From: CAVSRC01 sp963743015
GTDB taxonomy: Bacteria; Pseudomonadota; Alphaproteobacteria; Rhizobiales; Kaistiaceae
Length of the DNA: 64,000 nucleotides
NCBI GenBank assembly: GCA_963743015.1
Contig: CAVUOD010000004.1
Coordinates: 62,001-126,000, forward strand
Direction: 5' to 3'
Position 1 is the first letter of the stretch. Each line of letters starts with the position of its first letter. The notes beneath the pieces are model-generated. The model saw nothing but the letters and a program-made list of their open reading frames with translations, did not search any database and had not been told where the DNA came from. Below, in pieces: positions 54,573-64,000 of the stretch. Both the position numbers and the translations under genes were made by a program.

Positions 54573-55901
54573 TCAGCCGCGCTCTTCGAGCACCTCAGAG
54601 CACGCCGCATCGAGGCGCTCGCGCCACAGGCGATCGAGTGCCTCCATCTCACCATTGTTGAAGAGGTCGCCGCGATAGAGCCAGACAACCTCCATCTGGT
54701 CGCCCTCCTCGGTCACCTCGCAACCGAGATCGAAGCGGGCGGTTCCGGTGGAAAGCAGATGCATTCGGATCGAGAGACCGGGATAGGCAAAATCCGGCAT
54801 CGGATGGTTCTGGAGCGCGAACCGGACATCGAAGACGGGATTTCGGCCGGGAATGACATCTTCGCCGAGCGCTTCCACAAGTTTCACGAAGGGCAGCGCC
54901 CGTGCGAACGCGTCTGCCGTATCGTCCTGTGCGGCAGCGACATGGTCGGCGAAAGCCAGGCTTCGTCGTACATCGCCACGCAAGGGTACCAGACCCGCGA
55001 AACTGCCCATCGTTCGTTTCGTGGCGTTTCGCGACCGGTTTGCCACGGGCGTACCCACGAGAATGTCCTGCGCACCGCGCCACTCGGCGAGTGTCAGCCT
55101 GAAGGCGGCGAGCAGGGTCGAAAACAGCGTGGCGCCGCACTTGCGCGCAGTCCTGCGCAGGCGGTCGGCACGGTCCGCCGCAAGCTGGGTCCTGAAGCGT
55201 CGGCGTCTGCCGGCTGGTTGTGGTGGTGCATCGAGGAGGCGTGGTGCGCCGGTGAGTTTCATCTTCCAGAACTCACTTCGCGAGCCGACCTCATCGACAG
55301 TCCAGAACGATCGCTCCCTTGCGGCCCATTGGCTGTATGCCTGTTGCACCGGCGGCAGCGTTGACCCATGTCCGAGCAACACGTTGAAGTAAGCCTTCCA
55401 CAGGTCTTCCATGAACACGCCGATGGTCCAGCCGTCGGCGATAGCATGATGGATCGTCAGCACGATGACGAAATCGTCGCGATCACGTTCGATGACGTGG
55501 ACGCGATAGAGCGGTCCGCGCGCAAGGTCGAACGGTTCGCCGAAGACGGCTTCGGCTGCTTCCTCGATCGCGATTGACTGACCCTTGAAATCCGACGCCG
55601 CGTCCGCACGCAACACCGGCGGCATTTCTTCGCGGATGAGCTGCACCGGTTCGATGCGTCCCGGCAACACCGAAAGCCTGAGCACCTCCTGTCGAGCCGT
55701 GACTTGGCCCAGCGCCTGTTCGAGGAGCCGCCAACGCAGGGGTCCCCGCACGAACATGAGGCCGCCGATGTGGTTGGAAGGATCGCCTGCCGGATAGGGT
55801 GCCGCGTACCAGAGTTCCTGCTGCGTCAGCGACAGCGGCTGGAGACGTGCCCGGCCACTCTGCAGCCACTCGCGCAAACGCTGCCGTCCGTCGTCGGTCA
55901 T
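54573..55901 (-). CDS. Stand-alone condensation-domain protein (NRPS C-domain/acyltransferase-like)
   Basis: Single condensation-fold protein, 442 residues. Early motif LSLTQQELWYAAPYPAGDPSNHIGGLMFVRGPLRWRLLEQALGQVTARQEVLRLSV resembles C-domain motifs C1-C2. The catalytic HHxxxDG is intact as IHHAIADGWTIGVFMEDLWKAY near residue 150. VGTPVANRSRNATKRTMGSFAGLVPLRGDV is C5-like and the C-terminus has FDVRFALQNHP. No adenylation or carrier domain is attached. The ATG at 55901 overlaps the polyketide synthase stop (ATGA), so both are made together. It could release the polyketide by transferring it to an alcohol or amine, as free-standing C-domains and Pap-type acyltransferases do. That role is inferred; the acceptor is unknown. 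Confidence 0.85.
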   Translation of the reverse strand: MTDDGRQRLREWLQSGRARLQPLSLTQQELWYAAPYPAGDPSNHIGGLMFVRGPLRWRLLEQALGQVTARQEVLRLSVLPGRIEPVQLIREEMPPVLRADAASDFKGQSIAIEEAAEAVFGEPFDLARGPLYRVHVIERDRDDFVIVLTIHHAIADGWTIGVFMEDLWKAYFNVLLGHGSTLPPVQQAYSQWAARERSFWTVDEVGSRSEFWKMKLTGAPRLLDAPPQPAGRRRRFRTQLAADRADRLRRTARKCGATLFSTLLAAFRLTLAEWRGAQDILVGTPVANRSRNATKRTMGSFAGLVPLRGDVRRSLAFADHVAAAQDDTADAFARALPFVKLVEALGEDVIPGRNPVFDVRFALQNHPMPDFAYPGLSIRMHLLSTGTARFDLGCEVTEEGDQMEVVWLYRGDLFNNGEMEALDRLWRERLDAACSEVLEERG

Positions 55902-58900
55902 GGCTCGAGGCGCTGGTCGCTTTCTGCGGCGCCCGTGAGTGATATGTCGTCCAGGACGGTTTCAACGTCTTCGTCGGAAAGGGCGTCAACGTCCAATTCA
56001 CCGTCGCCGTTCGCTGCCGACGATTGGGCTTTCGACATCGGCGTTGAACGCACCGAGGGGCCGCCGCCCATGTGATCGTTCAGCAGCTTCACGATCTGGC
56101 CGATGGTCCTCGCCCGCATGAGACTGGAGGGCGGCAGCGAAATGCCAATGCTGCTCTCGATCAGGTTTTCCGTTTCCACGGCCATCAGGGAGTCGAGGCC
56201 GAGGTCGGTGAGCGGTTCGTCAAGCCGCAGAGATTCCGGCTTCACCCGGAGCACCGAACCGACGATGTCACGCACGGCGTCAGTTACGATCTGCTCTCGC
56301 TCTCCTGGTGCCGCAGCTTCGATCTGCGTCCGCCAATCGCCGGCGGTGCTGCGCTCTTCGTCATCGAAGCCGCCGGCCAAGACCGCCTCGAGCAGCGGGC
56401 TATCCTGCATGCCGCGGAAGAACTGTCGCCACTTCTGCCAGTCGATTCGAACGGCGAGTGCCTGCGGCACATTGGCGTCGAGCAAGGCTTTCAAACACGA
56501 CACGACCTCCGCAGGTGAAAGTGGGGTCGTGCCCTGACGAGCCAGGAAATCACCCACCCGCTCGTTGCGGGCGACATAACCTTCGCCACCGAGTGCCCCC
56601 CAGTTCACCGAAAGGCCCGGTAGCCCCAGCGCCCGACGATGATGGGCCAGCGCGTCCAGGGCGGCATTGGCCATCGCGTAGTTGCCCTGTGCAGCATTGC
56701 CGAGCACGGACGAGGCGGATGAGAACATGACGAAGCAGTCGAGTTCCTTGCCACGGACGGCTTCGTGGAGGAGCCAGGCACCGCGGGCCTTCGGATCGAA
56801 AACAGCACGCATGCGAGCCGGTGTAAGCTCGCTGATCGGCGCGTCATCGATGACCATCGCCAGGTGAAATACGCCCTTGAGTGGCACGCCGCTGGCGTCG
56901 ATGGCCGCCATGATGCGGGCCACATCAAGGGCGTCCGATATATCGGCCGCAAGTGCCACGACCGCGACGCCGCGGGCCTCCATTGTCTTCACAAAGGCTT
57001 TTGCTTCGGCCGAGGAAGCGCCGCTTCGGCCGGTCATGACCAGATGGCGCGCGCCGCTTTCCACCAGCCACGCAGCCAAAACGCGCCCGAAACCGCCGAA
57101 GCCTCCGGTGACGAGATAGGTTGCCGACCGGTCGACGACGAACGGACGGGTGAGCGACTGGGCGCGCCGCACGATCATCGGTTCAGCAAAGGCAATAGCG
57201 ACTTTGCCAACATGCTTGCCTTGCGCGATCAGCCGAAACGCGGCGTCGGCGTTTGCGGCGGGGACCGACCGGAACGGCAGGGGAACCAGAATGCGCTGGT
57301 CGAGAAGTCCGGCGATCTCCGCCAGCAGCTTGGCAGCAATGTCACTCGCGGGGTTGTTGAAGATCTCGTCCATGGCCACGACATGGAGCGAAGCATTGCT
57401 CCTGAGCGGCCGTAACGGCACGCGGGCATTCTCGTAGATGTCGCGTTTGCCGATCTCTACGAAGCGGCCAAAAGGAGCAAGGCAAGCGAGGCCCATCGGG
57501 ATCGCCTCAGCCGCCAGCGAGTTGAGGACGACATCCACGCCCCTGCCGTCCGTAAGCGCCATCACCGCTTCAACGAAGTCGGCGCGGCGCGAATCCACCA
57601 CGCGGCCTACGCCGATGACATTGAGCAGGTGCCGCTTGGCTGCGCTCCCCGCTGTGGCGATCACCTCGGCGCCGAGATGTTTGGCAATCTGAACGGCAGC
57701 CATGCCAACCCCGCCGGCGCCGGCATGTACCAGCACCGTTTCTCCCGGCTGGACGCGCGCGACGTATTTCAGTGCATGAAGGGCTGTCATGAAGACCACG
57801 GGAATTGTCGCGGCCTCTTCGAAGGAAAGCCCGCCGGGAATGATCCTCAGGTCGTCGGCCCTTGCGATGGCGCGTGTCGCGATCCCGGACATGGTGATCC
57901 CGAACACCCGGTCTCCCGGCTCAAGACCCGAGACGTCGCTGCCGACCGAAGCAACCACACCGGCGATCTCATCGCCGAAGACGCGGCTATCGGGAGTCTC
58001 GCTGGGATAAAGTCCGAGCGCCTTGAGGACATCGCGAAAATTCATCCCGGCCGCTTTGACATCCACGATCACATCCCTTGGACCGCACGGCGGAAGATCG
58101 AATGGCACGAAGTGCAAGGCATCAAGCAGGCCGCGCTCGCTGGTATCGAGCCGCAGCGGCACCGACGGGCTCTGGAGCCTCTCCCGGCGGTCCACGCGAC
58201 GGCGGATACGCTGCACGTAGCGGGCTTCGCCACGGTAGGCCACCTCGCGTTCCATCGAGTCGGCGTTGAGTTCAAGCCAGAGCAGATCGTCGTCGTTCAT
58301 CGATCCTGAAACCGGCAGATCGACATTGCGGCAACGGAAATTCGGATACTCGGTCTGCACGACGCGCATCAGCCCGATCACCGCCGCCTGGCCGACATCG
58401 ATCGGCAGATCTTCGTGGCCGGCCGGTTGCGCGCCCCGGGTGACGACGTCAATTCCGATTGCCGCGCCCGGCAGGATCTCACCGAGCGCTTGCGTCAGGT
58501 GCAGCAGGGCGTTGGCGGCGGGCGATACATGCTCGGGGGAAGCTCCATCGAGGCACCACAGGAAGACGATCCTTTCCGGCGGCATCTCGGTGCAGGCGGC
58601 AATCATTCGGTGCCAATCGTCCGGCTTGTCGGCATTCAGCACGAAGCCGTCGCGGACGGCGCCAAAATGGCCCCCCATCCGGGCGAGCCGGCAGCTGTGA
58701 CCGACCGAGGTCAGGCGCTCGGCGAACCGGTCGCCGACCCCTCCACTGTCCGCCAGGATCAGCCACGACTTGGGTTTGACGATGGCATTGTCCGCCACCG
58801 GCTCGGTCGACGTCCCGTGCCCAGCCTTCTTGCGCGCAATCAGGCCGATCTGGAATTCGCCGCCCTCGGGGCCGCGCAGACCGGGAAGCGAGCGAACCTC

Positions 58901-61900
58901 ATCGAATGCTTCGGCAAGCACAGCTTCCCATTGGGTGCGCTCAAGCAACGGCTGGTCGCGGCGCAAATCCCAATCGGAGAATTGCCACCAGCCGCTCGTC
59001 AGCCCAAAAACCAACTCGCTCCAGAGCTGCGGCGTCGCCACTTCGAGGAACATCAGCGTCCCCCCGGGAACAAGTAGTTCGTTGATATGACCCAGCGCCT
59101 TGCGGATGTCGCTCACGGCGTGGAGAACATTGGTCGCGAGGACGATGTCGAAGGAAGCCGGATCGAGGCCCTGCTCGGCGCAGGGACGTTCCAGATCGTA
59201 GGTCTTGGTGACGACTTCGGGGAACGCGGCGAGTTTGCGGCCGGCGGCGGCGAAGAAGCCAGCGGTAACGTCGGTGAACACGTATTCGTGGATGCCACGC
59301 TCCAGTGAGGGCAATAGCTGGGCGGCCAATCCGCCGGTGCCGGCGCCAACCTCGAGGATACGCAAGCCGCGCCCGTGGGGCTGATTGTCGGCGATGACCG
59401 CCACCGCGCGGGCAAAGGCTGCAAGCCAATGGCTGGTGGATAGGCCGTCGCCGTAGAACTGTTCGAGAAGGTCGGGCCCGGCGCCGGCGAAAAGCACCTG
59501 AACGGCGTCCTTGTCCCCGCGAAGGATAGAGGCAAGGTCATCGCTCATGGACTCCGAGAGCAAGGCCTCTGGCAGATGGCCCGGATGATCGCGGATGAAG
59601 TCGCGAAGCGCGCCAGCCGCGTTCTCGGAGACCGAAGCAAAATCGCGGCCCGGCGCATAGAGGTCGCCGTCGCGCGTGACGAGGCCGCGGCGCTCGAGCG
59701 CCAGGACCAGGCGGCCGAATGCGCGTCTCAGGGGTTCGGCCACAGCCAACGTCTCGGCCGAGAAAGACCGGTTTGCCCCCATCCCGATCAGCGCCCTTGC
59801 CACATGGCCGGCAGCCAGGTCGTCAAGGTCAGCGATGACGCGTTCGAGATTGCCTCTACCACGCAACGCCACGACCTCGTCGAGCGCATCGTGCATGACC
59901 TCATAGAGGCGGGACATTGGCACGGGCGCAATATCGCGCCGCGGCAACTGTGAAAGCTGGCGTTCCCAGCCGACGTGGTAGACGAAATCTTCGTCGCCTG
60001 AGCCGCGGGCGTTCTCTACCGTGACGGCGCGAAAGCCTTCGACGCGGATGCAGGGATTCCCCGCGCTATCGAAGATGTCGATGCCGCCTTCCAGGTAGGC
60101 GTCGTTTATCGCGCTGACCCGGGCGGTTACGCGGGCGCTCGGGCCGGGCGAAGCCGATGTAAAGAATGCGCGAAAAGCGAGCCGGCAGGCGCACGCGGTT
60201 CTTGCCGGGTTCCATCTCCGCCGCACCGGCGGAGAAGACCTGCAGGGCTCCGTCAAAAATAACCGGATGCGCCGGATATTGCCGGTAGCGCTTGAGCGCC
60301 TCGTCCGCCAGTGCGATCCGTCCCGCGGATACGCCTTTGCCGGAGAAGAGCTCGCGCACGGGCTGGAACTCCTTCCCGTAGCGCAGGCCACGACCCGCCA
60401 TATAGTCATAGAATTCGATGAGCGACCGAGATGCGAGGCCGTCTGGTCCCGGCCACGAAGCGTCGGTGAAATTGGTGTCGGTGCGTTCCGAGCGGATCGC
60501 TCCGACGACATGGGTCGACCAGCCCGAATTGTCGCCGATGCGCGAGGAAATCTCGAAGGTGCGCTGCACCGGGTCCACGGTGAGCGTCATTGCGACATCA
60601 CCATGTGCCTCGGGTATCAGGAGAGGCTTGCGGATCTCCAGATCCTCGATGACGAACGGTTTGCCGTCAAAGAGCTGGACGCCGGCTTCCACGACCATGT
60701 CAACGAACCCCGCGGCGGGAAAGATGACGTGGCTGAACACCCGATGATCCTCGAGAAACGCCATGTGCCGACGGTCAAGGCGCGCGATCCACGTCGGCTT
60801 GGCAAGCGGGAGGCGGGTATCGAGGAATCCGATACCCCCGGATGCAAGGCGCGCGTCGCGCCAGTCGGCTGCTTCTTTCCACCACGATGCGTTGTCCCAG
60901 GCGTAGCGGGGGAGCGGTACGACCTCGCGCGATGGCGTCATGGCTGCGAAGTCTATAGCGACGCCCGCGAGGTGAAGTTCGCACGCCGCTTCCACCGTCG
61001 CCTGGTGCTCACGCTCTCGTCGCGTTGAAGCGATGACGGTCGCCTGGCCGCCGCGCACGGCCAGACACTCCTGTATGGAGCGGACCAACGCCGGGTGGGG
61101 CCCGATCTCGAGCCAGACATCCACCGATCTGTCGGCCATGGCACCGATGGCGGTCGCGAACTGCACCGGACACCGCACGCTGTCGGCCCAATGCTCGGCA
61201 GTCAGATCGGTGCCTTCAATCAACTGCCCGGTGACCGTGCTGAAAAGAGGCACCTCGGTCGGACCTGGAGCGAGACCGGCCAGTTCGGCCCCGAGCATCT
61301 TTGCGGCGGGCTCCATCATGGGACTGTGGAAGGCGTGGCCCACCGGGACCAGCCGCGCGAAAATGCCGTCTGCTTCGAGCTGTTCGGAAATCCGCTTCAG
61401 GCTCGCGACAGAGCCGGCCAGAGTCACGGACCGAGGTCCGTTGAACGCCGCAACGCTGACCGAATCGTCGTGCATTCCCGCTATGGCGAGGGCTTCCTCG
61501 GCGCCCAGCCCGACTGCCAGCATCCCCCCGCCGAGGCCAGCGCAGCTTTCCATCGCGCGCCCCCGAAGCACGACGACTTGGGCCGCCTGGTCAAGCGTGA
61601 GCGCACCGGTGACGTGCGCAGCTGCGACCTCACCGACGCTATGACCGGCAACGAACGAGGGATGCACGCCGCGTGACCGCCACATGGCAGCCAGGGCGAC
61701 CTGCATGGCGAAGATCGCAGGCTGGGCAATCTCGGTCCGGCTGAGTTGCGTCTCTTCCTCGGGACGCGCCAGCTCTTTCAGCAGCGAGAAATCGGCCCAC
61801 GGCTTCATGGCCTCCGCGCAGGCATCGAGCGTTTCGCGGAAGGTCGGCTCCATGGCCACGAGTTCGCGGCCCATGCCCCACCATTGAGGGCCCTGACCGC

Positions 61901-63530
61901 TCATGATGAATCCGACAACAGGAGATGTTCTGCGTTCGATCAGCGGGCCGTGGCGCGCCGTTGGATTGGCGGTCCCTTCTGCGAAATCCCGCAAGGTATC
62001 CGCCGCCTCCTTGGCGGAAGAAGCCGTCAGCGCCAACCGGAAGCGATGATGATTGCGCCGCACGCCGAGCGTATAGGCGAGTGCCGGCAAGGACGTAGCC
62101 TGTTCGCTCGTGACAGATTGGTCGAGCCAGTCGGCGAGGTGCGCCGCGGTTTTCATGAGCGCTGATTCCGATCGAGCCGAAACAACCAGCGGCCAAGACC
62201 GCTGTTGGCCAACCACAACAGCGGCTTCGCGCTGTGGTGGTTCACTCAGCACCAGATGGGCGTTCGATCCGCCAAAACCGAAAGAGTTGACCCCGGCAAT
62301 GCGCGGCTTGCCGCTTGTCGCGAAATCCTCGACCTCGGTCGGCACACGCAGATTCAGCGCCTTGAAATCGATGTTCGGATTGGGCTTGGTCAGGTGCAGG
62401 TTGGGTGGGATCTTCTTGTGCTTCAATACCAGGGCCGCCTTGGCCAGGCCCGCGATCCCCGCGGCCGTCTCGAGGTGGCCGATATTGGTCTTGACCGAGC
62501 CGATCGTGAGTTGGTTGTCTGCGGCGCGATCCCGGCCAAGGGCCTTGCCCAGGGCGCTCGCTTCTATTGGGTCGCCAACAGCCGTTCCGGTGCCGTGCGC
62601 CTCAACGTAACCGATATCCTTGGGGTCGACTTCGGCATCGCGGCAGGCCGCTTCGACGAGCGCCGCCTGCGCTTCGGGATTCGGCAGAGAGATGCCGTTG
62701 GTATGTCCATCCTGATTGACCGCCGATCCGATGATCACGGCGTAGATCGGGTCGTTGTCCGCCACAGCCTGGGACAAGGGCTTCAGCACAACCATGCCGG
62801 CACCCTCGCCGCGGGCAAAGCCATCGGCTGACGCGTCGAATGCTTTCGATCGCCCCGCGGCAGAGATCATGCCGGCCTGAGAAAACCCGATGAAGCCATC
62901 GGGGGTAATCATGACGGTGACCCCGCCGGCAAGCGCGATCGGACACGCTCCTGACCAGATACTCGCGCAAGCAAGATGTACGGCCGTCAACGCCGATGAA
63001 CAGGCCGTATCGACCGCGATGCTCGGTCCTCTGAGGTTCAGGCAATAGGATATGCGGTTGGCGGCAATGCTGTGCGCACTACCGGTCGGCGTATAGGCAC
63101 TGATGCCGGTGCGATCCCAGGGGCTTCCTTGAATCACCTGATAGTCGTTGTGCGAAATGCCCACAAAGACGCCCACGTTGGGGCCGCTTGCGAAGTCGAG
63201 AACTTGCCCTGCATCTTCAAGTGCCTCCCATGCAGTCGTCAAAAGGAGCCGCTGCTGCGGGTCGACATAGGGAGCTTCGCGAGGCGAGATGCCGAAGAAC
63301 TGCGGATCGAACTGATCGAGTGCCTCTATGAAACCGCCATGCCGCGAGAAGGTCTTGCCGGCGATACCCGGTTCGGAATCGTAGAAACGGCTCACATTCC
63401 AGCGATCCGGCGGCACTTCGCGGACCGCATCGCGTCCATCGATGAGCAACCGCCAGAACAAATCTGGATCGTCCGCTCCACCGGGGAACCGGAAACCCAT
63501 TCCAGTGATTGCGATGCCGTCTTTGCGCAT
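55898..63530 (-). CDS. Type I polyketide synthase, KS-AT-DH-MT-ER-KR-ACP (frameshift near 60168)
   Basis: Multidomain synthase of about 2,543 residues when joined. KS at 1-430 has active Cys177 (VDTACSSA), His312 and His352. AT at about 540-870 has GHSVGE with Ser631 and HAFH, which usually indicates malonyl-CoA. DH at about 900-1190 has HRVFSHVIFP (serine replaces the usual glycine) and HPVIFDGALQ. C-methyltransferase at about 1350-1600 has LEVGAGTGG. A structural pseudo-KR follows. ER near 1800-2110 has HAGAGGVGMAAVQIAK. KR near 2130-2310 has TGGFGGFGR, FSSASS and NYAMANAALDA. ACP near 2446 has DLGLDSLM. There is no thioesterase. One extra base at 60164-60172 breaks the frame inside DH (ARFSR|FFTSASPGPSARVTARV); both sides are conserved. 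The layout is that of highly reducing iterative synthases. Third-position GC looks lower than in neighbours. Confidence 0.88.
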
Positions 63531-63899
63531 TCGGCCCCCAAACGCATCAAGCGCAGCTCTCGGGTGCAGCGTCGTTAGGGCGAACTATCGGGCCGCGCAG
63601 TTCGACGCCTCAACCGACCCGGCACATTGTTCACCGAAACGCACTGGCTAGTCGAGTACCGCGACAATCGGTCCGCATGAACTGAGCTGCCATCCGCGCC
63701 TGTTCGTCGGCATTGCGGCGGTCGGGACGGTTGGCACGGCAATGCCGAATGGCTGGCGGACCGACAGCGCTTGCCCCACGTTGACCGCGGTCGCGCGCAC
63801 GGCGATGCCGAAAATCCACGGCGTTTCGGGGGGCCAGACATCGGGATTGCGACCGCGAACGGTGCCGGGAGGCAGGGAGCCCGGCACCGCACGCATTTT
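63531..63899. other. Intergenic region upstream of the polyketide synthase
   Basis: 369 bases between an unidentified gene end and the synthase start, both on the minus strand. A minus-strand frame of 82 codons at 63648-63896 begins three bases after the preceding stop and has moderately GC-rich third positions. It has no ribosome site or recognisable family and is left unassigned. The promoter of the synthase should lie at 63540-63650; no clear operator was seen. Confidence 0.35.
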
Positions 63900-64000
63900 T
63901 CAGGCCGACTTCGGGTCGCCGGCGTTGGGGCCGAAGTGCTTGAGCATGACCAACGGCTCGATGCGGCTGAGATTGGTGATCTGCAGACCGGCTTTGGCCG
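63900..64000 (-). CDS. C-terminal end of an unidentified protein (partial)
   Basis: The reverse strand reads AKAGLQITNLSRIEPL, then VMLKHFGPNAGDPKSA, followed by TGA at 63902-63900. About 33 codons are in the window. The codon choice is typical of the neighbours, with no stop in frame to the edge, so it is very probably the end of a real gene. The tail is not distinctive enough to name a family. Whether it belongs with the polyketide locus cannot be told from this window. Confidence 0.55.
   Translation of the reverse strand, partial: AKAGLQITNLSRIEPLVMLKHFGPNAGDPKSA

Noticed and set aside
63648..63896. 82-codon minus-strand frame between an unidentified gene end and the polyketide synthase
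   Set aside because: No ribosome site and no recognisable family; the position just after a stop is suggestive but not enough to call a gene.

Overview
The window is GC-rich, densely coding alphaproteobacterial DNA, most likely from a Hyphomicrobiales (Rhizobiales) soil or plant-associated organism. The basis is gene content: many ABC, TRAP and TTT uptake operons each with its own regulator, and a hydroxycinnamate locus resembling that of Agrobacterium. No tRNA, rRNA, CRISPR array or insertion sequence was found.

Layout. 1-4715 (minus): Mrp-type Na+/H+ antiporter operon in the order E-F-G-DUF4040-B-C-D; the last gene fuses two antiporter modules and runs off the left edge. 5001-12564: sugar ABC operon with a PfkB kinase and a SIS-domain enzyme, divergent from a ROK regulator. 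12593-22900 (minus): ribose-type ABC transporter, DUF2291 lipoprotein, fucose-isomerase-like enzyme, split transketolase, FGGY kinase and DeoR regulator; a short-sugar pathway, possibly apiose-like. 23229-31405 (minus): polyol/tagatose operon (SDR, internally deleted PfkB kinase, iron alcohol dehydrogenase, ABC transporter, GatZ) under a LacI regulator. 31795-36777: TRAP transporter, Zn dehydrogenase and GntR regulator beside a truncated enolase-superfamily gene. 36860-43199: TctDE two-component system, an orphan binding protein and the TctCBA transporter. 43550-54442: hydroxycinnamate-type locus (SDR, feruloyl-CoA synthase, enoyl-CoA hydratase, MarR, amidohydrolase) plus a Liv-type ABC transporter. 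54573-63530 (minus): a large reducing type I polyketide synthase (KS-AT-DH-MT-ER-KR-ACP) overlapping a stand-alone condensation-domain gene. 63900-64000: end of an unidentified gene.

How it works together. Most of the window is modular catabolism: a binding protein and transporter bring in a compound, a dehydrogenase or isomerase, a kinase and a cleaving enzyme feed it to central metabolism, and a linked repressor controls it from a visible operator. The polyketide locus is the one clearly biosynthetic block.

Caution. Eleven genes or gene remnants are split by single-base frameshifts at conserved positions. Most are probably assembly errors, so these genes are annotated across the shift. Two genes carry real-looking losses that single-base errors cannot explain: the PfkB kinase at 28672-29314 and the enolase-family fragment at 36598-36777.
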